64,000 bases of DNA from Symbiodinium natans (GCA_905221605.1 CAJNDS010000624.1:432001-496000); one strand, 5' to 3'. Positions 11,250 through 21,980 are shown, numbered from the stretch's first letter. The notes: generated by a model from the sequence alone, not told the origin. Made by a program: numbers and translations.

Positions 11250-13778
11250 AAACACTATACAGGTTTTTAGGCTTGGTAATTTGGGGGGGGGGGGTTCATG
11301 TTCAAGCTAAACCCTACAAGCCCTATAACCCTCCCCTAAATCTTACATCCTAAACCCTACAACCATTACCCCTAAACCCTGAACCCTTTGAGCCTGATCG
11401 CTTCGAAGCAGGGTCGAGGGCGGCTGGCCTAAGCCCTTGAACCTCTAAGTCCTGTAGAAGCGTGGGGCTTAGGGTTCAGTGGGGCGCAGAGGAGCTCCTG
11501 ACATTTTGGACTGAGCGGCTACGCTTGAGCTGCTGGCTGAGGATTTGTTTCAGGATGCCGTGGCATCCGAGGCTACCCCGACCCTAAATGCCCCTATCCA
11601 AGACAATGGCCACATAACCCCAACTAAGCTGTGTTTGTGCCCTATGTCGGGTAGAGGGCAGCATGATCACATAAAAGGATGTGGCTTCCTTCCGGGCTTA
11701 GAAGTTAAGCTTGAAGCCCACAGCCCCCAATCCTAAATCCCAGCAAGGGATGTATGGTCGGTCTGAAGGAAGGGAGTTGATTGTCGATGTCTGAGGATGG
11801 TCCGGACGACTGCCGAAGGGTGCGGGAGTGATTCAGGTGTGAGCTTTTTGTTTTTGGGGTTTAGGCGTCCCGAATATTTGCGTGAGCGGCATGTGGAGTC
11901 TAGGGTCTGGGGCCAAGATGGGCCAAGCTTCGCATCGCGAAAGCTTATGTTGAAGAGTTGAGAGTCCTGACCCCTTAACGCAAGACCCGAAACTCTAAGC
12001 CCCCCAACCTCGCACTCTGCGCCCGGGGCCGCCAGGAGCCGCAGGCTCCAGCTTACAGAGAGGGAGTTGACCTGATGAAACCCTGGAATTGTGTATGGCT
12101 GAGGTTGATGGACTTGCAGCTGTGGGGGTTTAGGGTCGATTGGGCTTCGAAGCTTGCAGCTACGCCTGCCCCAGAGACTGACGCAGTGGCACACGCACTG
12201 ACGGCCCTTCGCCAGGTTCCTACGATGCAAGCGACGCTGGCGGGCGCACCGTGCTCGCGATCTTGGCCTCTGCCTGGGTAGGAGCTGAGGGTTTGGAGAT
12301 GTGTTTTTCTAAACGATGGAGGGGGGGTTTTAGTTGGTGGTGTTCGGGGGCCAGAACTCTAATCCCTACAGGCCCCTGATGAACTCCCTTCTGACAAACC
12401 CTTACGCTAAACCCTTGAACAGCGAACTTTGACGAACCCTCACTCACTTCCTAAACTCCGCAGTTGCCCTAAACCCTAAACCCTAAACCCTAAGCCCCCC
12501 CCTGAGGGAAGGGCGGCTGGCGAAGCAGAAGCTGCAGCTGGCCTGGCCCCCGGTTGTGGAAAGAGGTGGTTCTTGGACTTACTCAGGGTTTTTAGGGGGC
12601 ATATTTCCCAAAACAAAGGTGTACCCTTGATGATGCCCCCCAAAATAGGAGAATCAGTATAATCCGTATTCATGGAATCCCCCCAAAAAGGGGTACCCCT
12701 ATTTTCGGAATCCCCCATAGAGTCTCAGGGTTTCAGGGTTTCGGGAGCTTCGGGCTTGAGACCTGTTTTGCTGCTAAGTAATCAGGCCCCCCCCCCCCCC
12801 CCCTCCCCCGCCGTTGATCAGAGAAAGCCCAATCAGAGGGCAAAGACCTTGCCATGCAATGTAACCCACAGGTCCCAAAACCCCCATCCCCCCCCCCCCG
12901 AAAAACAGCAAACAGTGAACCCCTCCCTCTTCCGAACGTGTTTGTCGGCCTGTTTGGTTGAGGGTGAGAGGGATGGGCCCCCATGGTCGAGTCCACCTCC
13001 GCAGGGCTTTTGGCTTAGGAGTTTGCACAGGGCAGGGGGGGCAGGTGCCAGGCGAGCTGGGCTTTTGGCTTGGCCTTCTACTTCAGCTTAGCCCAACGGC
13101 TTGCGTTTCAGGCTTCGGGGAGCTCTCAATGCGATGAGCGCTTTCATCAACAGGACTCAAGTTTCCGAGACGGTCACCGAATCACTCTCACCGCGGGTGC
13201 AAACTCCCGCCTCCGCTGGGCAGGACGCGAGGTCGACCACATCCGTCATCCAAACTCTTGTGTGGTTGAGGCTTGTCGCGCTACTGAGCTACTGTTCTGT
13301 AGGACGCGACTCACAGCCGGTTCTCGAAACCCCTGTTGGGACTCGCATTCGCTTCGAGGGCACGGTGGGGAAGTGTTGACTCATGGCTACGTGGGCATTG
13401 ATTGGGGCCCGTTCTGGGTCTCTTGTGTTTCATTCCTTGCAAGCCGTATGGCTCAGGGCACCATAGGTCCTGTAATCTAGATCACCCCCCCCCCCCCCCA
13501 CATGCGGTCGACATCAAGCCCCACCGGCCAAAGGCCACTAAATCACTGGAGGAAGATATTCAACCCTTGACCTTTTGCGCCCTGCCCACCCGAAGCCCTA
13601 AGCCACGGCGTGACATCACTCGTTCCACCCCTTCACCTGGGAGTCTGGACATGCCAGGGGCCCGAAACCCGGAGCCCCCCAACTCCAAAACTGCACCAAA
13701 AAAAAACTGAACCCGCCAATGCCCCAGGCCCAAGTTAGGTTTGGAGTTTAGAGCACAACCTGGGGTTCAGGCTTTTAA
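11250..13778. other. Gene-poor flank of the retrotransposon
   Basis: No recognisable gene. It contains heptamer remnants (CCCTAAA at 12,473-12,493), poly-C runs at 12,787-12,802 and 12,888-12,899, and an A/T-rich segment at 12,595-12,720 with paired GGTACCC/GGGTACC-like blocks that may be a decayed foldback element. An open plus-strand stretch at 13,101-13,379 has no recognisable domain. Confidence 0.4.
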
Positions 13779-14004
13779 AGTTAAGTGAGCCCCAAACACA
13801 GGAGGGAGGTGATCCCAAGGGAAGAGGCAACAGACGAAACCTCAACCCAACCTGAACAGAAAGGGGCTTCACTACAAGACTGTGTCTTTTCCGTCTTGAG
13901 CCAAAGATGTCGGTGAAGTCGGACCTGGGCAAGTGAGACACACTAGTCTTACAGGTTGCTAAGGGCTACCCTGAAGGGGGCTCGGGAGTCGTGTTCTTTT
14001 AACT
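13779..14004 (-). repeat. 3' LTR
   Basis: Identical over 226 bp to 25,368-25,593. In element sense it starts AGTTAA and ends TTAACT, a 6-bp inverted repeat in place of the usual TG..CA. It contains a TTTGGCTCAAG segment at 13,895-13,905 (minus strand) that matches the 3' end of the dinoflagellate spliced leader. Confidence 0.95.
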
Positions 14005-14016
14005 CCCCCCTCTCCG
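14005..14016 (-). promoter_or_regulatory. Polypurine tract
   Basis: In element sense GGAGAGGGGGG directly precedes the 3' LTR. This is the expected place and composition for the plus-strand DNA primer of an LTR element, and it also fixes the LTR boundary. Confidence 0.75.
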
Positions 14017-14109
14017 GAGTCTTCCCGGAGGGTGCCCGTTGAGACTACACCTTCCTCTGACTTGTCTTCTTAAATTCTCCAATGGAAAGAACCACTGGAA
14101 AAACATGCT

Positions 14110-14442
14110 CTATGTACATGGTGCGCCAGCGGCAGCACCCTGTGCATGCTGAGTCTTTGGGCCAGACCCAGGCTTCAAGTGCAAGTCCCTTATGTCGACA
14201 AGGACCTCTGGCAACTTTTGTCTTATGCCTAGTAGCTTAAGGGCATTATCCCATTTGTTAGGAGGAAGAGCTTTGGTGAAGATATCTGCGGCTTGCAGAT
14301 TTGTGTCAACGTAAGTTAGCTCAACGTCTTCCTGGTCAAGCTGTTCGGCAATGCTACCCAGGTTGACCTTATGGGTACGCTGGATGTGCCTTAGCTTAGG
14401 GGAATAACCTTTCTTAGCTACTATGATGGTGGCTTGGTTGTC
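14110..14442 (-). pseudogene. Frameshifted C-terminal part of the RNase H domain
   Basis: Minus-strand reading frame, out of phase with the gag-pol ORF. It opens with DNQATIIVAKKGYSPKLRHI, the conserved end of copia RNase H, and continues for about 110 codons to a stop at 14,110-14,112. The gag-pol frame instead reads into a TAG at 14,421-14,423. A single-base deletion near 14,443-14,445 explains the break exactly, separating the upstream RNase H residues from the third catalytic Asp. Confidence 0.85.
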
Positions 14443-17400
14443 TTGTGGATGACAAGCCTTATGCCATCCTGGCCCAGGAGGGTTTGCCAGAGTTGCAATG
14501 CCGGGAGGCCTTCGGAGAAGAGCGAGTGTGCTAAGCTCACTATCTCTGACTCAGTAGTGCTTCGTGAAGTTGACGTCTGTCGCTTGCAAACCCATGCCAA
14601 AGGAAAGAAGGAGTTAGGACCTTTGAGGACAAGGTACCCCCCTGAAGTGGACTTGGCATCCACTTTTTCCCCAGCGAAATCGGCATCAACGTAGAGCGCA
14701 AGATGCAGCTCCCCTGGGTTGTCCTGGACGGTTCCGACCAACCGATGGGTTTTGGTGGAATTGATGTAACAGATCAAGCGATGGAGTTGCTTGTCGTTGT
14801 TACGCGTCCAGGACTGAACCCGTGTTGCCAGATCTCCTATGGGCTTGATGATGTCAGGCCTTGCTAGCCTGCCAAGCCACAGAGCCTTCATGAGGATTTT
14901 GCAAGCATTTGGAGCGAGCTCGCCCGTGACTTCGTCGTCTGAAGGGACAAGGCTTCCTTCTGGACAGAACGGTGTTTGGGCGGCTTTGAGGCTCTTTGTA
15001 CCGGTGATGCCAGTGTAAAGATCTACGGTCTGTTGCGCATAATCATACATGTCGAGAACAACGGCTCCTTTTAACGCGCCTAGGGCAGCGTTCTCTGAAC
15101 TCTCGGCTGGTGCGTTGATGACATAATGATTGCGACCAAGGATCCTATATACTGGCTCGGGAGGTTCAACGTCAACGAGGGAACAGAGCTTCTCCCAGAA
15201 GGGTTGGTGATGCTCTTGTGGTCCTGACAACGTCAGGTCGTCGACGTATGTTGAAAGCAACAATTGAGTCTCTGGGAACCAGAAGTTGCCGGGGTACTCT
15301 TGGAGCTCGTAACCCCCCAAACCCTGAAGAACCTCCTTAAGATGTTTCTCCCACAGACCACCGGCTTCGGGATGTCCGTACAGCGCCCTTAGCAGCAGCA
15401 CGACCGGGCGGACGAAGCGCTCGCGCCACCATGTAGGGCGGAGTTCTGGTGGCAACTCTATCCAAGTCTGGAACTTGGATTTTAGGAGTGCCTGAACGTA
15501 AGCCTTGATGGCGTCGGCTGCCGAGGACTGATTGCCGGGTAGTGCGCCATATGCCAAGCAGGCATTAAGACCCTGTACAGAGGTAGGGTTGGCCCCAAGC
15601 TCTCTGTACACGGCGGCAGCACCCTCTTCGTCCTTAGCGCAATCGCCGCGGTACACAATACGGCCCTTCATCTTTTGAAGGTGCTGAGCAAGCTCCCAAA
15701 ACTTAATGGACGCAATGCTCATTAGCTTGCCGAAGTGTACCTTTGCTCCAGTGCGGCGGGCCTCGGACTGGACATCCCGGTACTCCCGAGGATTTGTCTC
15801 GTCCCATACGGGAACTGCTCTTAGGCCGTCTGCTTCGGCGCGAATTGCTTCTAGCGCTTGCGGTGAAGCGAGCATTTCGGCCCTGGACAAGAGCTTTGTG
15901 ACTAAGGCATTCACCTCGGGGGCACTAGATGGGGATTTAGGAAGGTCGCAGACTTGGCATATTAGGGCGTTCAGGTCGACTATCTCTGTGAGAAGTTCAT
16001 GGGCCTTTTCATCGCCCTCTAGTGCGACTGCAAGGTCTTCAAGACCGGCAAGGGAGGAAACATGCTTAAGTTCTTGCTCCTTTTGCCTGTGCTCATTGTC
16101 AGTGGTGCAGGGGATGACAGGCATCGCAGGGATGACCTTGCGCTTGAGACTCGGATTCAAAGCATAAGCTATGAGCTCACACATTGATTGCGTGTAGAAG
16201 CCAGTTTTCTCGAGAACCTTGCCTCTAGGCTTTGCGTGGTCCTTGGGGCCATGGTTGCAATGGAGACCAGAAAAGGACTTTACGATTGCATCTGACGTGG
16301 TCATTAAGCGCCAAGGCTTCTTGACCGGCTGCTGTTCTTGACCTACAACCCCAAGTCTACACCCATCGAAGTTAACCTCTCGAAAACAAGGGTGCTTCTT
16401 AAAGAAAGCTTGGACATCGGCTCTCTTCCACGAGTCCGAGTTGCGCGGCCACTCGAAAGTGACGTCTGCACCACACGCAAGGGCAGTTTCTGCGTGGGAG
16501 GCAAACTTAGAAAACAAACGCTGAGAAGCTTTGACCTTTAGCCTAAGCTTGGTGCGGTATGTGTCACCGTGCTGACTAAGCCCGACCCTGTGCCATGGAC
16601 AACCTGATGTGCAGGGAAGTGAGGCCCACAAATGCGAGTTGGGGCACGCCTTCAACTGAACATGAAGCTGTTCTGCCACAACGGGGTCAGAGACGTTAAG
16701 TGTGTTTTCGCTTAGTCTCACGTGAGGGACGCCAAGCTCGGCATGAACTCTTCCAAGCATAGAGTGCTCGGAACACGCGTATTCAAAACACGTTGTCAGC
16801 TTGCTTCCCTTAGCTGCTCGTTTTCTATGCCTTTTGTTCTTGACGCGCGGCTTTCCAAAGCATGGCAAGGGAGCGGGCATGCCGAAGACTGGGACGCCAC
16901 TACGGTATCCGCAGGTAGCTTCAGTGAGCACGGTCCTTGTAGCTGAACTTGGAGGGAGCGCAGCGCCGGAGGCCACGATTAGTGGAGGTGAAGACGCAGA
17001 GGCAGGTGAGGGAGCAGGTTCCTCTGAAGCTGGCGGTGCCACAGCGCTTTCAGCAGCTGCCTCAAGGAGATTGTCTGCGACAGCCTCGAGGCTAGGGTCG
17101 GCCCCAAGAACCTCTAGGCTTTCAGCGACAGCCTGCGCCTTGCTTACTGCCTTCTTAGCCTGTGCCTCCTCGCGTTCTGTGCTTACCAGCTTGGCAAAAC
17201 GCTCGCGGCAAACTTCGATATGCTTGACTGCCTTACCTCTACATGCTTTACAACCAGGAGTTTCCCCAAAGCGAATTATTCGCTCGACAGTTATGTAGAC
17301 CCCTTTAACTTTAGGATCCCTTTTGAAAGGAGCTGGGGCCTCACCTGTTGGAGGAAAGGGAACCTCGCGAACGGGGAAGTCTGGGAGTGCAGAGCGCGCG

Positions 17401-20400
17401 GCAGGACCTTCAAGGACTGTGCCGTCCACAAGTGCCTTGCGCGTGGCATTTGCAAGAGGGAAGATGGGCTCGCCCTCTTCGACAAATAATTCAGGTTCAG
17501 GAACATCAATGACGCTGACTTCTCGCTTGTTGCGGAAAGCATGGTAATCGAGTACGCGAGTGACTCCGCGGTACCTCATACCAGCATCAATTCGCCATCC
17601 AAGGAACAAGGCTGGTGACATGTTGGGCTCTAACGTTAGCTTGGAAAGTTTTGTCCTATACCAAACTAGCTGGCCAAAACAAAGCCTCATCCCTGAGAAG
17701 GGTTCCTTTGTCAAGGCTTCCCACTGAGTGACACCTGTTCCGGTGTTTGCAGTCCTATCAAAGGACAAGGACAAGCACGCGAACGGGAATGAGTAAGTGT
17801 GAAAGTCATAGGGCAAACCGCTTTGCAAGTGAATGGCTCTACAACACTCTTTCTCTTCTCTCACGTCTCGCTCTAGCGCCGCGTTGTGCGGCCACCTATT
17901 AGGGAGAGAGGTGTCGGGGATTAAGCCTACTTCCTCGGCTGCTGTCTTTAGCTCGCCTGCTTCATCCATTTTGATGAGACAGGTGGGTGCAAGCTCGGAG
18001 GCCTTGAGGCCCATGAAGTGGCGGTAGTTGCGTGCATGCTGCTGTGCGCCACGGCGCGTCATAGGATACGCAATCCTAGCGCCTGAGAAGACATCCCTAA
18101 TGACGTGGTGTGACTTAACCCCCCCTGTTCCTATACCTCGATGGTCGTCTCCTTTCGCGAGGATGACGTCATCAGTGGCAAGTTGCTGAAAGGAAGCAGT
18201 GGGAACGTCAATCAGGTCATCAGCCTTCCCATCCGGCTTGCGAGCGATACGCATGGAGGTCGTCTTTGCGACATGGCAGATTTTGCAGAAAGGATTCTTT
18301 GGAAAGTGAGTGCGCAAGTGCTTTGCAGAGGTGGCCTCAGTTCTGAGAGCCTCTTCACGGGAAGGCTCTTCTGGCTGTGCATGAGGTGGCGCGCCAACGG
18401 CTGCGCCCTCTGCAGGTGCAGGCTCCGGAGGGAGGCCTGCTTCGGCGCGGACTCGGGCAACTTCTTTTGACATGTCTGCACTGCCATCAAGCGCTAGCAA
18501 ATCTTGAATGGCGTGTTCAGGCAAGTCGGGAGATGGTTCTTCGGCAGCTGACTCACCTTCAGCGCCTATGCCAAAAAGCTGCTCTCTGGTCTCTTCTGCA
18601 AGTGCATTTGCGTCTACAATGTGGGCATCTTCGTCGCTATCTCCGATCTCTGTCGGTTCATACCCCTCTGGAGGAGGTATCTCGCCGATAGACACTGCAT
18701 CGTCTTCCGCTGGAGCGGGAGAAGCGGAGGCAACGACAGGACTTAGGCTGGAGGAGGAAGGGTAAACGGTGGGCTTGAGCTCTTCGTCAAACTGAGGAAC
18801 GTACTCTACAACCCTTGTGGCGTTTATCCTAGCCTTCCTAGGGACTTTGAGCCTACACCTGTGTACGTCTTGCTTTGGCACGAGGTACGGCTGGCTTTCC
18901 CTAGGATCCCAAACGAAGAGAGAGCCTTCGTCGAGGACGGCCTTTCCAACAGAGAATGCGGGAGGACACTCTTTGAGGACATAGACCTGCTCGGCGCTTG
19001 GGAGGATACGGCTACCCTCGAACGCAACGCTGTGAGTGCCTTCTCGCGCCCCGCCTCCAGTTGCAAAACCAACAGGCGTGTCGGTCTTGCGGACGCACGC
19101 GAGCGCCCTGGAGGACAAAGCTTGTCTGCCTATGAGATGCCTGCCGGCTGCGGTATCCCAAAGCCACGTGACTTTGTTGTCACTGGGAACGTGCATGGGC
19201 ATTGCGCTGAGGAGTGGAGCTGTCGCGGCGTTGGCCTTTGCCTTAGCTTTCGGCTTCGCTTTTGCTAATGACTTTGGTTTAGGACCCTTATACTTGTTGT
19301 TGTCGTCATGGAGGAAGGGGCACGGACTGCCCTTGCACGCACCATACGCATAAAACATGCATGGGGTCTTCGCCTTCTCAGCGTCGGACATTTGACTGGC
19401 ACGGCGGACCTGTTCGGACCTAGGTGTGGTGTTCCCATCGCCGCCCTTGTTCCCACCGCCGCGAGTACCCCTAGGGGTGCCGTTGCGTGGGGTGCCATTG
19501 CCCTTGCCCTTGCCACCTTTGGGAGTAGCAGCAGGGTTTGCCGGGACTTCCTCGCTGCCCTTTGCCTTCTTCTTCTTCTTTTCCTTTTTGGGCTTTCCAT
19601 CAGGCTTGGCTGGAGCAGCCGGTGTGGTCGGAGGGGCAGGATTCGCAGGAGTCCTGGCGTCCTGACCTTTTGACGTCGACGTCAAAACCTCGGGTTTGCC
19701 CTGAAGGTTCTTATCGAACTCGTTCCTGTTGACCTTTTGCTGGTGCAACTCGAGAACGATGTCGACCCGATTCCACAGCCACTTGCAGGTTCTCCTGTGT
19801 GACCCCGGCCTAGCTTCCCGAGCTTTCTCAATTTTGGGCTTGAGCGCGTTGTTCTTATCAAGCTCATCTATGAGATGATTGAACATTGTGCTTTCTTTGG
19901 GAAGCTCATCTACGGGAATGGTGGCAAGTACATACTGATACTTGTCGCGAAATGCTTCAAGATGATGCGGACCATCCCCGGCAAGCCTAATGTTGAGGAG
20001 GTTGCGTTCGCCTAGCATACCTATACGGTCATGCTCCAGCTGAAAATGCTTGAAGATAGCGCGCAGCATGCAGCGCCCATTGGGCATGCCACCAGTGTCT
20101 ATGCGCTCTCTTTCGACCATCTGCTGAAACAGGAGCCCAAAGCGGCCCTTTCTACAAACCTTAAGTAGCTTGGCTGCAATCTCTCTTTGAAGGCGAGGAA
20201 ACCTTTGATCCCGGATCAGCTCCTGGTCCGTCTTTGTCAGACAGTCCTGAGCCCAGATGTACACTTCATTGCCGGGAGAACGCTGCACGCGCCCTATGGC
20301 AACAAGTGCCTGGTTGATGAAACCTCTTGCCTGTCCTGCATTCTCAGGAGGACTTGGGAAGGTGAGATCAGAAATGGCTTTAACCCTAATGACCTCTTCT

Positions 20401-21941
20401 TCTTCATCTGCTGGCGACTTTGCGGCCGATGCTGATGCGCTTAGAGCTTTCCCTTCATCATCTTCGTCACCACCGCCCCCACCACCACCACCTTGGTTCA
20501 TGGTGAGATGTGGACAGTCCACTTCCGCATGGCCGCGGCTGCCACACATTCGGCACGTAGGATGCTTAGGCGAGTTCGAGGAACTCGAACTGGACGATGA
20601 GGAGCTTGTGCTCGGCGGACCTGGAGGTCCTGGAGCGGATGCACCTCCTGCAGCTTGCAGGTTTCCAAGCAAGTGAAGGTATGGGATATCGGCTGGCGCA
20701 CTAGAGGATTGGGCTCCTCCAGTTTGTGTTGGTGCGCTCTGGCCAGCTGCACCCCCTGCGTTGTGCTGGGTTTGCGGTGCTGCATTTTGAGCCATTACAA
20801 CTTCAGCTAATCCCTTTACCAACTTTGCAAGCTCGTCAACCCGAAGTTCCAAACCACTATTTGGCAAGGTAGCTTCCTGAACATCTTGTGTCATGGCTAC
20901 CTGAATCCCCGGTGCGCTGCTGGCTGCACCCTCTCGGGGCAAGGGCAAGGCATCTGGTTGCGCAGACGCAGTCGGGGTTTGTGCCCCGGAACCTGCAGCG
21001 ACAGGGATGGCAATTGGGTGAGAAACCGTAGCATTTGGGCTTTGCGCGGGCGAGAAGGCGGGCTGCGGAAAGGATTGAGGGACTTCGTCGGGAACAAACA
21101 TTGTTGGAGTTCCCATAGGAAGAGGGGTAGGAGGATAAACCTCAAAACCCTGATCCCTAGCAACCATAAGTTGTTCCGTTAAGGCGCTTACGCGGGACAA
21201 TGTCTCAGCGCGAACTGTCGAAAGCTCAGCGCGCAATGCCTCTACCTCACGGGACATCTCTGTGTTGCGAATTTCCGACATCCTCCACCTTTCTCTGGCA
21301 TCCTTCATAGCATTTTCGGCTTCGACCCTCGCGTATTCGGCTTGCTGTGCCTGTGAGGAAGCCTCGGCAATTCTTCGCTGAGCCTCTGCGTCCATTGAGG
21401 ACAACGCTTGGTTAGCCTGAAGCCTTAGGACCTCTTCCCTTTGTTGGGCGTTGGTCAGTGCGCATTGTGCTGCACTCGCTATGTTGGATGCTTGAGCACG
21501 GAGTGACTCTTCGTACTGAGCAACTTGTTCTGCTTGCTGCTGTTGTTCTTGCGCCGCTCGGGCCGCGATGCTTTGAACAGCCTCACGCGCTTGCTGGGTG
21601 ATGAACTGTTCACGCTCCGCATAGTGCTGTGCCGCGGACGCCGCTTCTAGAGCTACTCCTGAGGCATGGCTCGCCTGCTGAATGGCTGCACCTGCTAGGA
21701 AGGTAGCTTGCGTTGCGCTTAGCTCCGGTGCCCTATTGGGGGTACCCGATGACGATGACGCCTCAGCAGGACCGATACGCATTGGGGTTCGGGCTTGTTG
21801 CTGCCTACTACGTACTATCGTGGAAGCTGCAGGAACTAGAGCGTGCCTATTCCTTATGGGTGGTGCCAGATCGGGGTCGCTGAAGGAATCATGCGTTGAC
21901 CTAGACCTGGGATCTGAAGGTGGGGACATGCCTGACGCCAT
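14421..21941 (-). CDS. Copia gag-pol polyprotein, truncated in RNase H
   Basis: Open frame of about 2,506 codons from the first ATG (21,941). The frame stays open upstream to a TGA at 21,999-22,001. Residue numbers here count from 21,980. A long Ala/Gln/Glu coiled coil lies at about 115-275. A CCHC knuckle (CRMCGSRGHAEVDC) is at 476-489, a helical gag-like region at about 530-780, and a C-x7-C-x4-C-x3-H finger at 874-891. The protease motif WDTAAG has its Asp at 942. Integrase has H1221/H1225/C1232/C1235 and candidate D1270 or D1271, D1339 and E1370. A methyltransferase-like insert spans about 1725-1900. Reverse transcriptase is at about 2105-2330 with YVDD at 2245-2248. RNase H starts near 2425 (Asp 2432) and is cut after VIH by a frameshift. 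The product would package, reverse-transcribe and integrate the element's RNA. Confidence 0.92.
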   Translation of the reverse strand: MASGMSPPSDPRSRSTHDSFSDPDLAPPIRNRHALVPAASTIVRSRQQQARTPMRIGPAEASSSSGTPNRAPELSATQATFLAGAAIQQASHASGVALEAASAAQHYAEREQFITQQAREAVQSIAARAAQEQQQQAEQVAQYEESLRAQASNIASAAQCALTNAQQREEVLRLQANQALSSMDAEAQRRIAEASSQAQQAEYARVEAENAMKDARERWRMSEIRNTEMSREVEALRAELSTVRAETLSRVSALTEQLMVARDQGFEVYPPTPLPMGTPTMFVPDEVPQSFPQPAFSPAQSPNATVSHPIAIPVAAGSGAQTPTASAQPDALPLPREGAASSAPGIQVAMTQDVQEATLPNSGLELRVDELAKLVKGLAEVVMAQNAAPQTQHNAGGAAGQSAPTQTGGAQSSSAPADIPYLHLLGNLQAAGGASAPGPPGPPSTSSSSSSSSSSNSPKHPTCRMCGSRGHAEVDCPHLTMNQGGGGGGGGDEDDEGKALSASASAAKSPADEEEEVIRVKAISDLTFPSPPENAGQARGFINQALVAIGRVQRSPGNEVYIWAQDCLTKTDQELIRDQRFPRLQREIAAKLLKVCRKGRFGLLFQQMVERERIDTGGMPNGRCMLRAIFKHFQLEHDRIGMLGERNLLNIRLAGDGPHHLEAFRDKYQYVLATIPVDELPKESTMFNHLIDELDKNNALKPKIEKAREARPGSHRRTCKWLWNRVDIVLELHQQKVNRNEFDKNLQGKPEVLTSTSKGQDARTPANPAPPTTPAAPAKPDGKPKKEKKKKKAKGSEEVPANPAATPKGGKGKGNGTPRNGTPRGTRGGGNKGGDGNTTPRSEQVRRASQMSDAEKAKTPCMFYAYGACKGSPCPFLHDDNNKYKGPKPKSLAKAKPKAKAKANAATAPLLSAMPMHVPSDNKVTWLWDTAAGRHLIGRQALSSRALACVRKTDTPVGFATGGGAREGTHSVAFEGSRILPSAEQVYVLKECPPAFSVGKAVLDEGSLFVWDPRESQPYLVPKQDVHRCRLKVPRKARINATRVVEYVPQFDEELKPTVYPSSSSLSPVVASASPAPAEDDAVSIGEIPPPEGYEPTEIGDSDEDAHIVDANALAEETREQLFGIGAEGESAAEEPSPDLPEHAIQDLLALDGSADMSKEVARVRAEAGLPPEPAPAEGAAVGAPPHAQPEEPSREEALRTEATSAKHLRTHFPKNPFCKICHVAKTTSMRIARKPDGKADDLIDVPTASFQQLATDDVILAKGDDHRGIGTGGVKSHHVIRDVFSGARIAYPMTRRGAQQHARNYRHFMGLKASELAPTCLIKMDEAGELKTAAEEVGLIPDTSLPNRWPHNAALERDVREEKECCRAIHLQSGLPYDFHTYSFPFACLSLSFDRTANTGTGVTQWEALTKEPFSGMRLCFGQLVWYRTKLSKLTLEPNMSPALFLGWRIDAGMRYRGVTRVLDYHAFRNKREVSVIDVPEPELFVEEGEPIFPLANATRKALVDGTVLEGPAARSALPDFPVREVPFPPTGEAPAPFKRDPKVKGVYITVERIIRFGETPGCKACRGKAVKHIEVCRERFAKLVSTEREEAQAKKAVSKAQAVAESLEVLGADPSLEAVADNLLEAAAESAVAPPASEEPAPSPASASSPPLIVASGAALPPSSATRTVLTEATCGYRSGVPVFGMPAPLPCFGKPRVKNKRHRKRAAKGSKLTTCFEYACSEHSMLGRVHAELGVPHVRLSENTLNVSDPVVAEQLHVQLKACPNSHLWASLPCTSGCPWHRVGLSQHGDTYRTKLRLKVKASQRLFSKFASHAETALACGADVTFEWPRNSDSWKRADVQAFFKKHPCFREVNFDGCRLGVVGQEQQPVKKPWRLMTTSDAIVKSFSGLHCNHGPKDHAKPRGKVLEKTGFYTQSMCELIAYALNPSLKRKVIPAMPVIPCTTDNEHRQKEQELKHVSSLAGLEDLAVALEGDEKAHELLTEIVDLNALICQVCDLPKSPSSAPEVNALVTKLLSRAEMLASPQALEAIRAEADGLRAVPVWDETNPREYRDVQSEARRTGAKVHFGKLMSIASIKFWELAQHLQKMKGRIVYRGDCAKDEEGAAAVYRELGANPTSVQGLNACLAYGALPGNQSSAADAIKAYVQALLKSKFQTWIELPPELRPTWWRERFVRPVVLLLRALYGHPEAGGLWEKHLKEVLQGLGGYELQEYPGNFWFPETQLLLSTYVDDLTLSGPQEHHQPFWEKLCSLVDVEPPEPVYRILGRNHYVINAPAESSENAALGALKGAVVLDMYDYAQQTVDLYTGITGTKSLKAAQTPFCPEGSLVPSDDEVTGELAPNACKILMKALWLGRLARPDIIKPIGDLATRVQSWTRNNDKQLHRLICYINSTKTHRLVGTVQDNPGELHLALYVDADFAGEKVDAKSTSGGYLVLKGPNSFFPLAWVCKRQTSTSRSTTESEIVSLAHSLFSEGLPALQLWQTLLGQDGIRLVIHKTTKPPS
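16280..16810 (-). other. C5-methyltransferase-like domain inside pol
   Basis: Between integrase and reverse transcriptase the polyprotein has a segment with the spacing of a cytosine-C5 methyltransferase core. It has FEYACSEHSMLGRV (Phe 1732, motif I-like), WASLPCTSGCPW with Pro-Cys at 1789-1790 (motif IV-like), and VTFEWPRN with Glu 1843 (motif VI-like), then a basic KKPWRL stretch. Intervals of 58 and 53 residues fit the family. The residue after Pro-Cys is Thr instead of the usual Gln, and the recognition region looks short. Activity is doubtful and the assignment is by motif only. Confidence 0.45.
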
Positions 21942-21980
21942 GTCGGGTTCACGTCCCCTTGGGCCAATGGTTTGTGCCAA

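Noticed and set aside
10854-11255. Met-Tyr-Val-Cys repeat protein
   Set aside because: It is the (CATA)n microsatellite read on the minus strand.
13774-13778. Target-site duplication of the retrotransposon
   Set aside because: TTTAA on the left and TAGAT on the right do not match. Shifting the border by a few bases does not produce a convincing duplication.
13735-13941. Small ORF within the LTR (also present in the other LTR)
   Set aside because: It spans the LTR into flanking DNA with a different continuation on each side, so it is a chance frame in the repeat.
21942-21980. Earlier start for gag-pol at a TTG codon
   Set aside because: The frame is open to 21,999 but the first ATG is at 21,941, and a TTG start has no support here.
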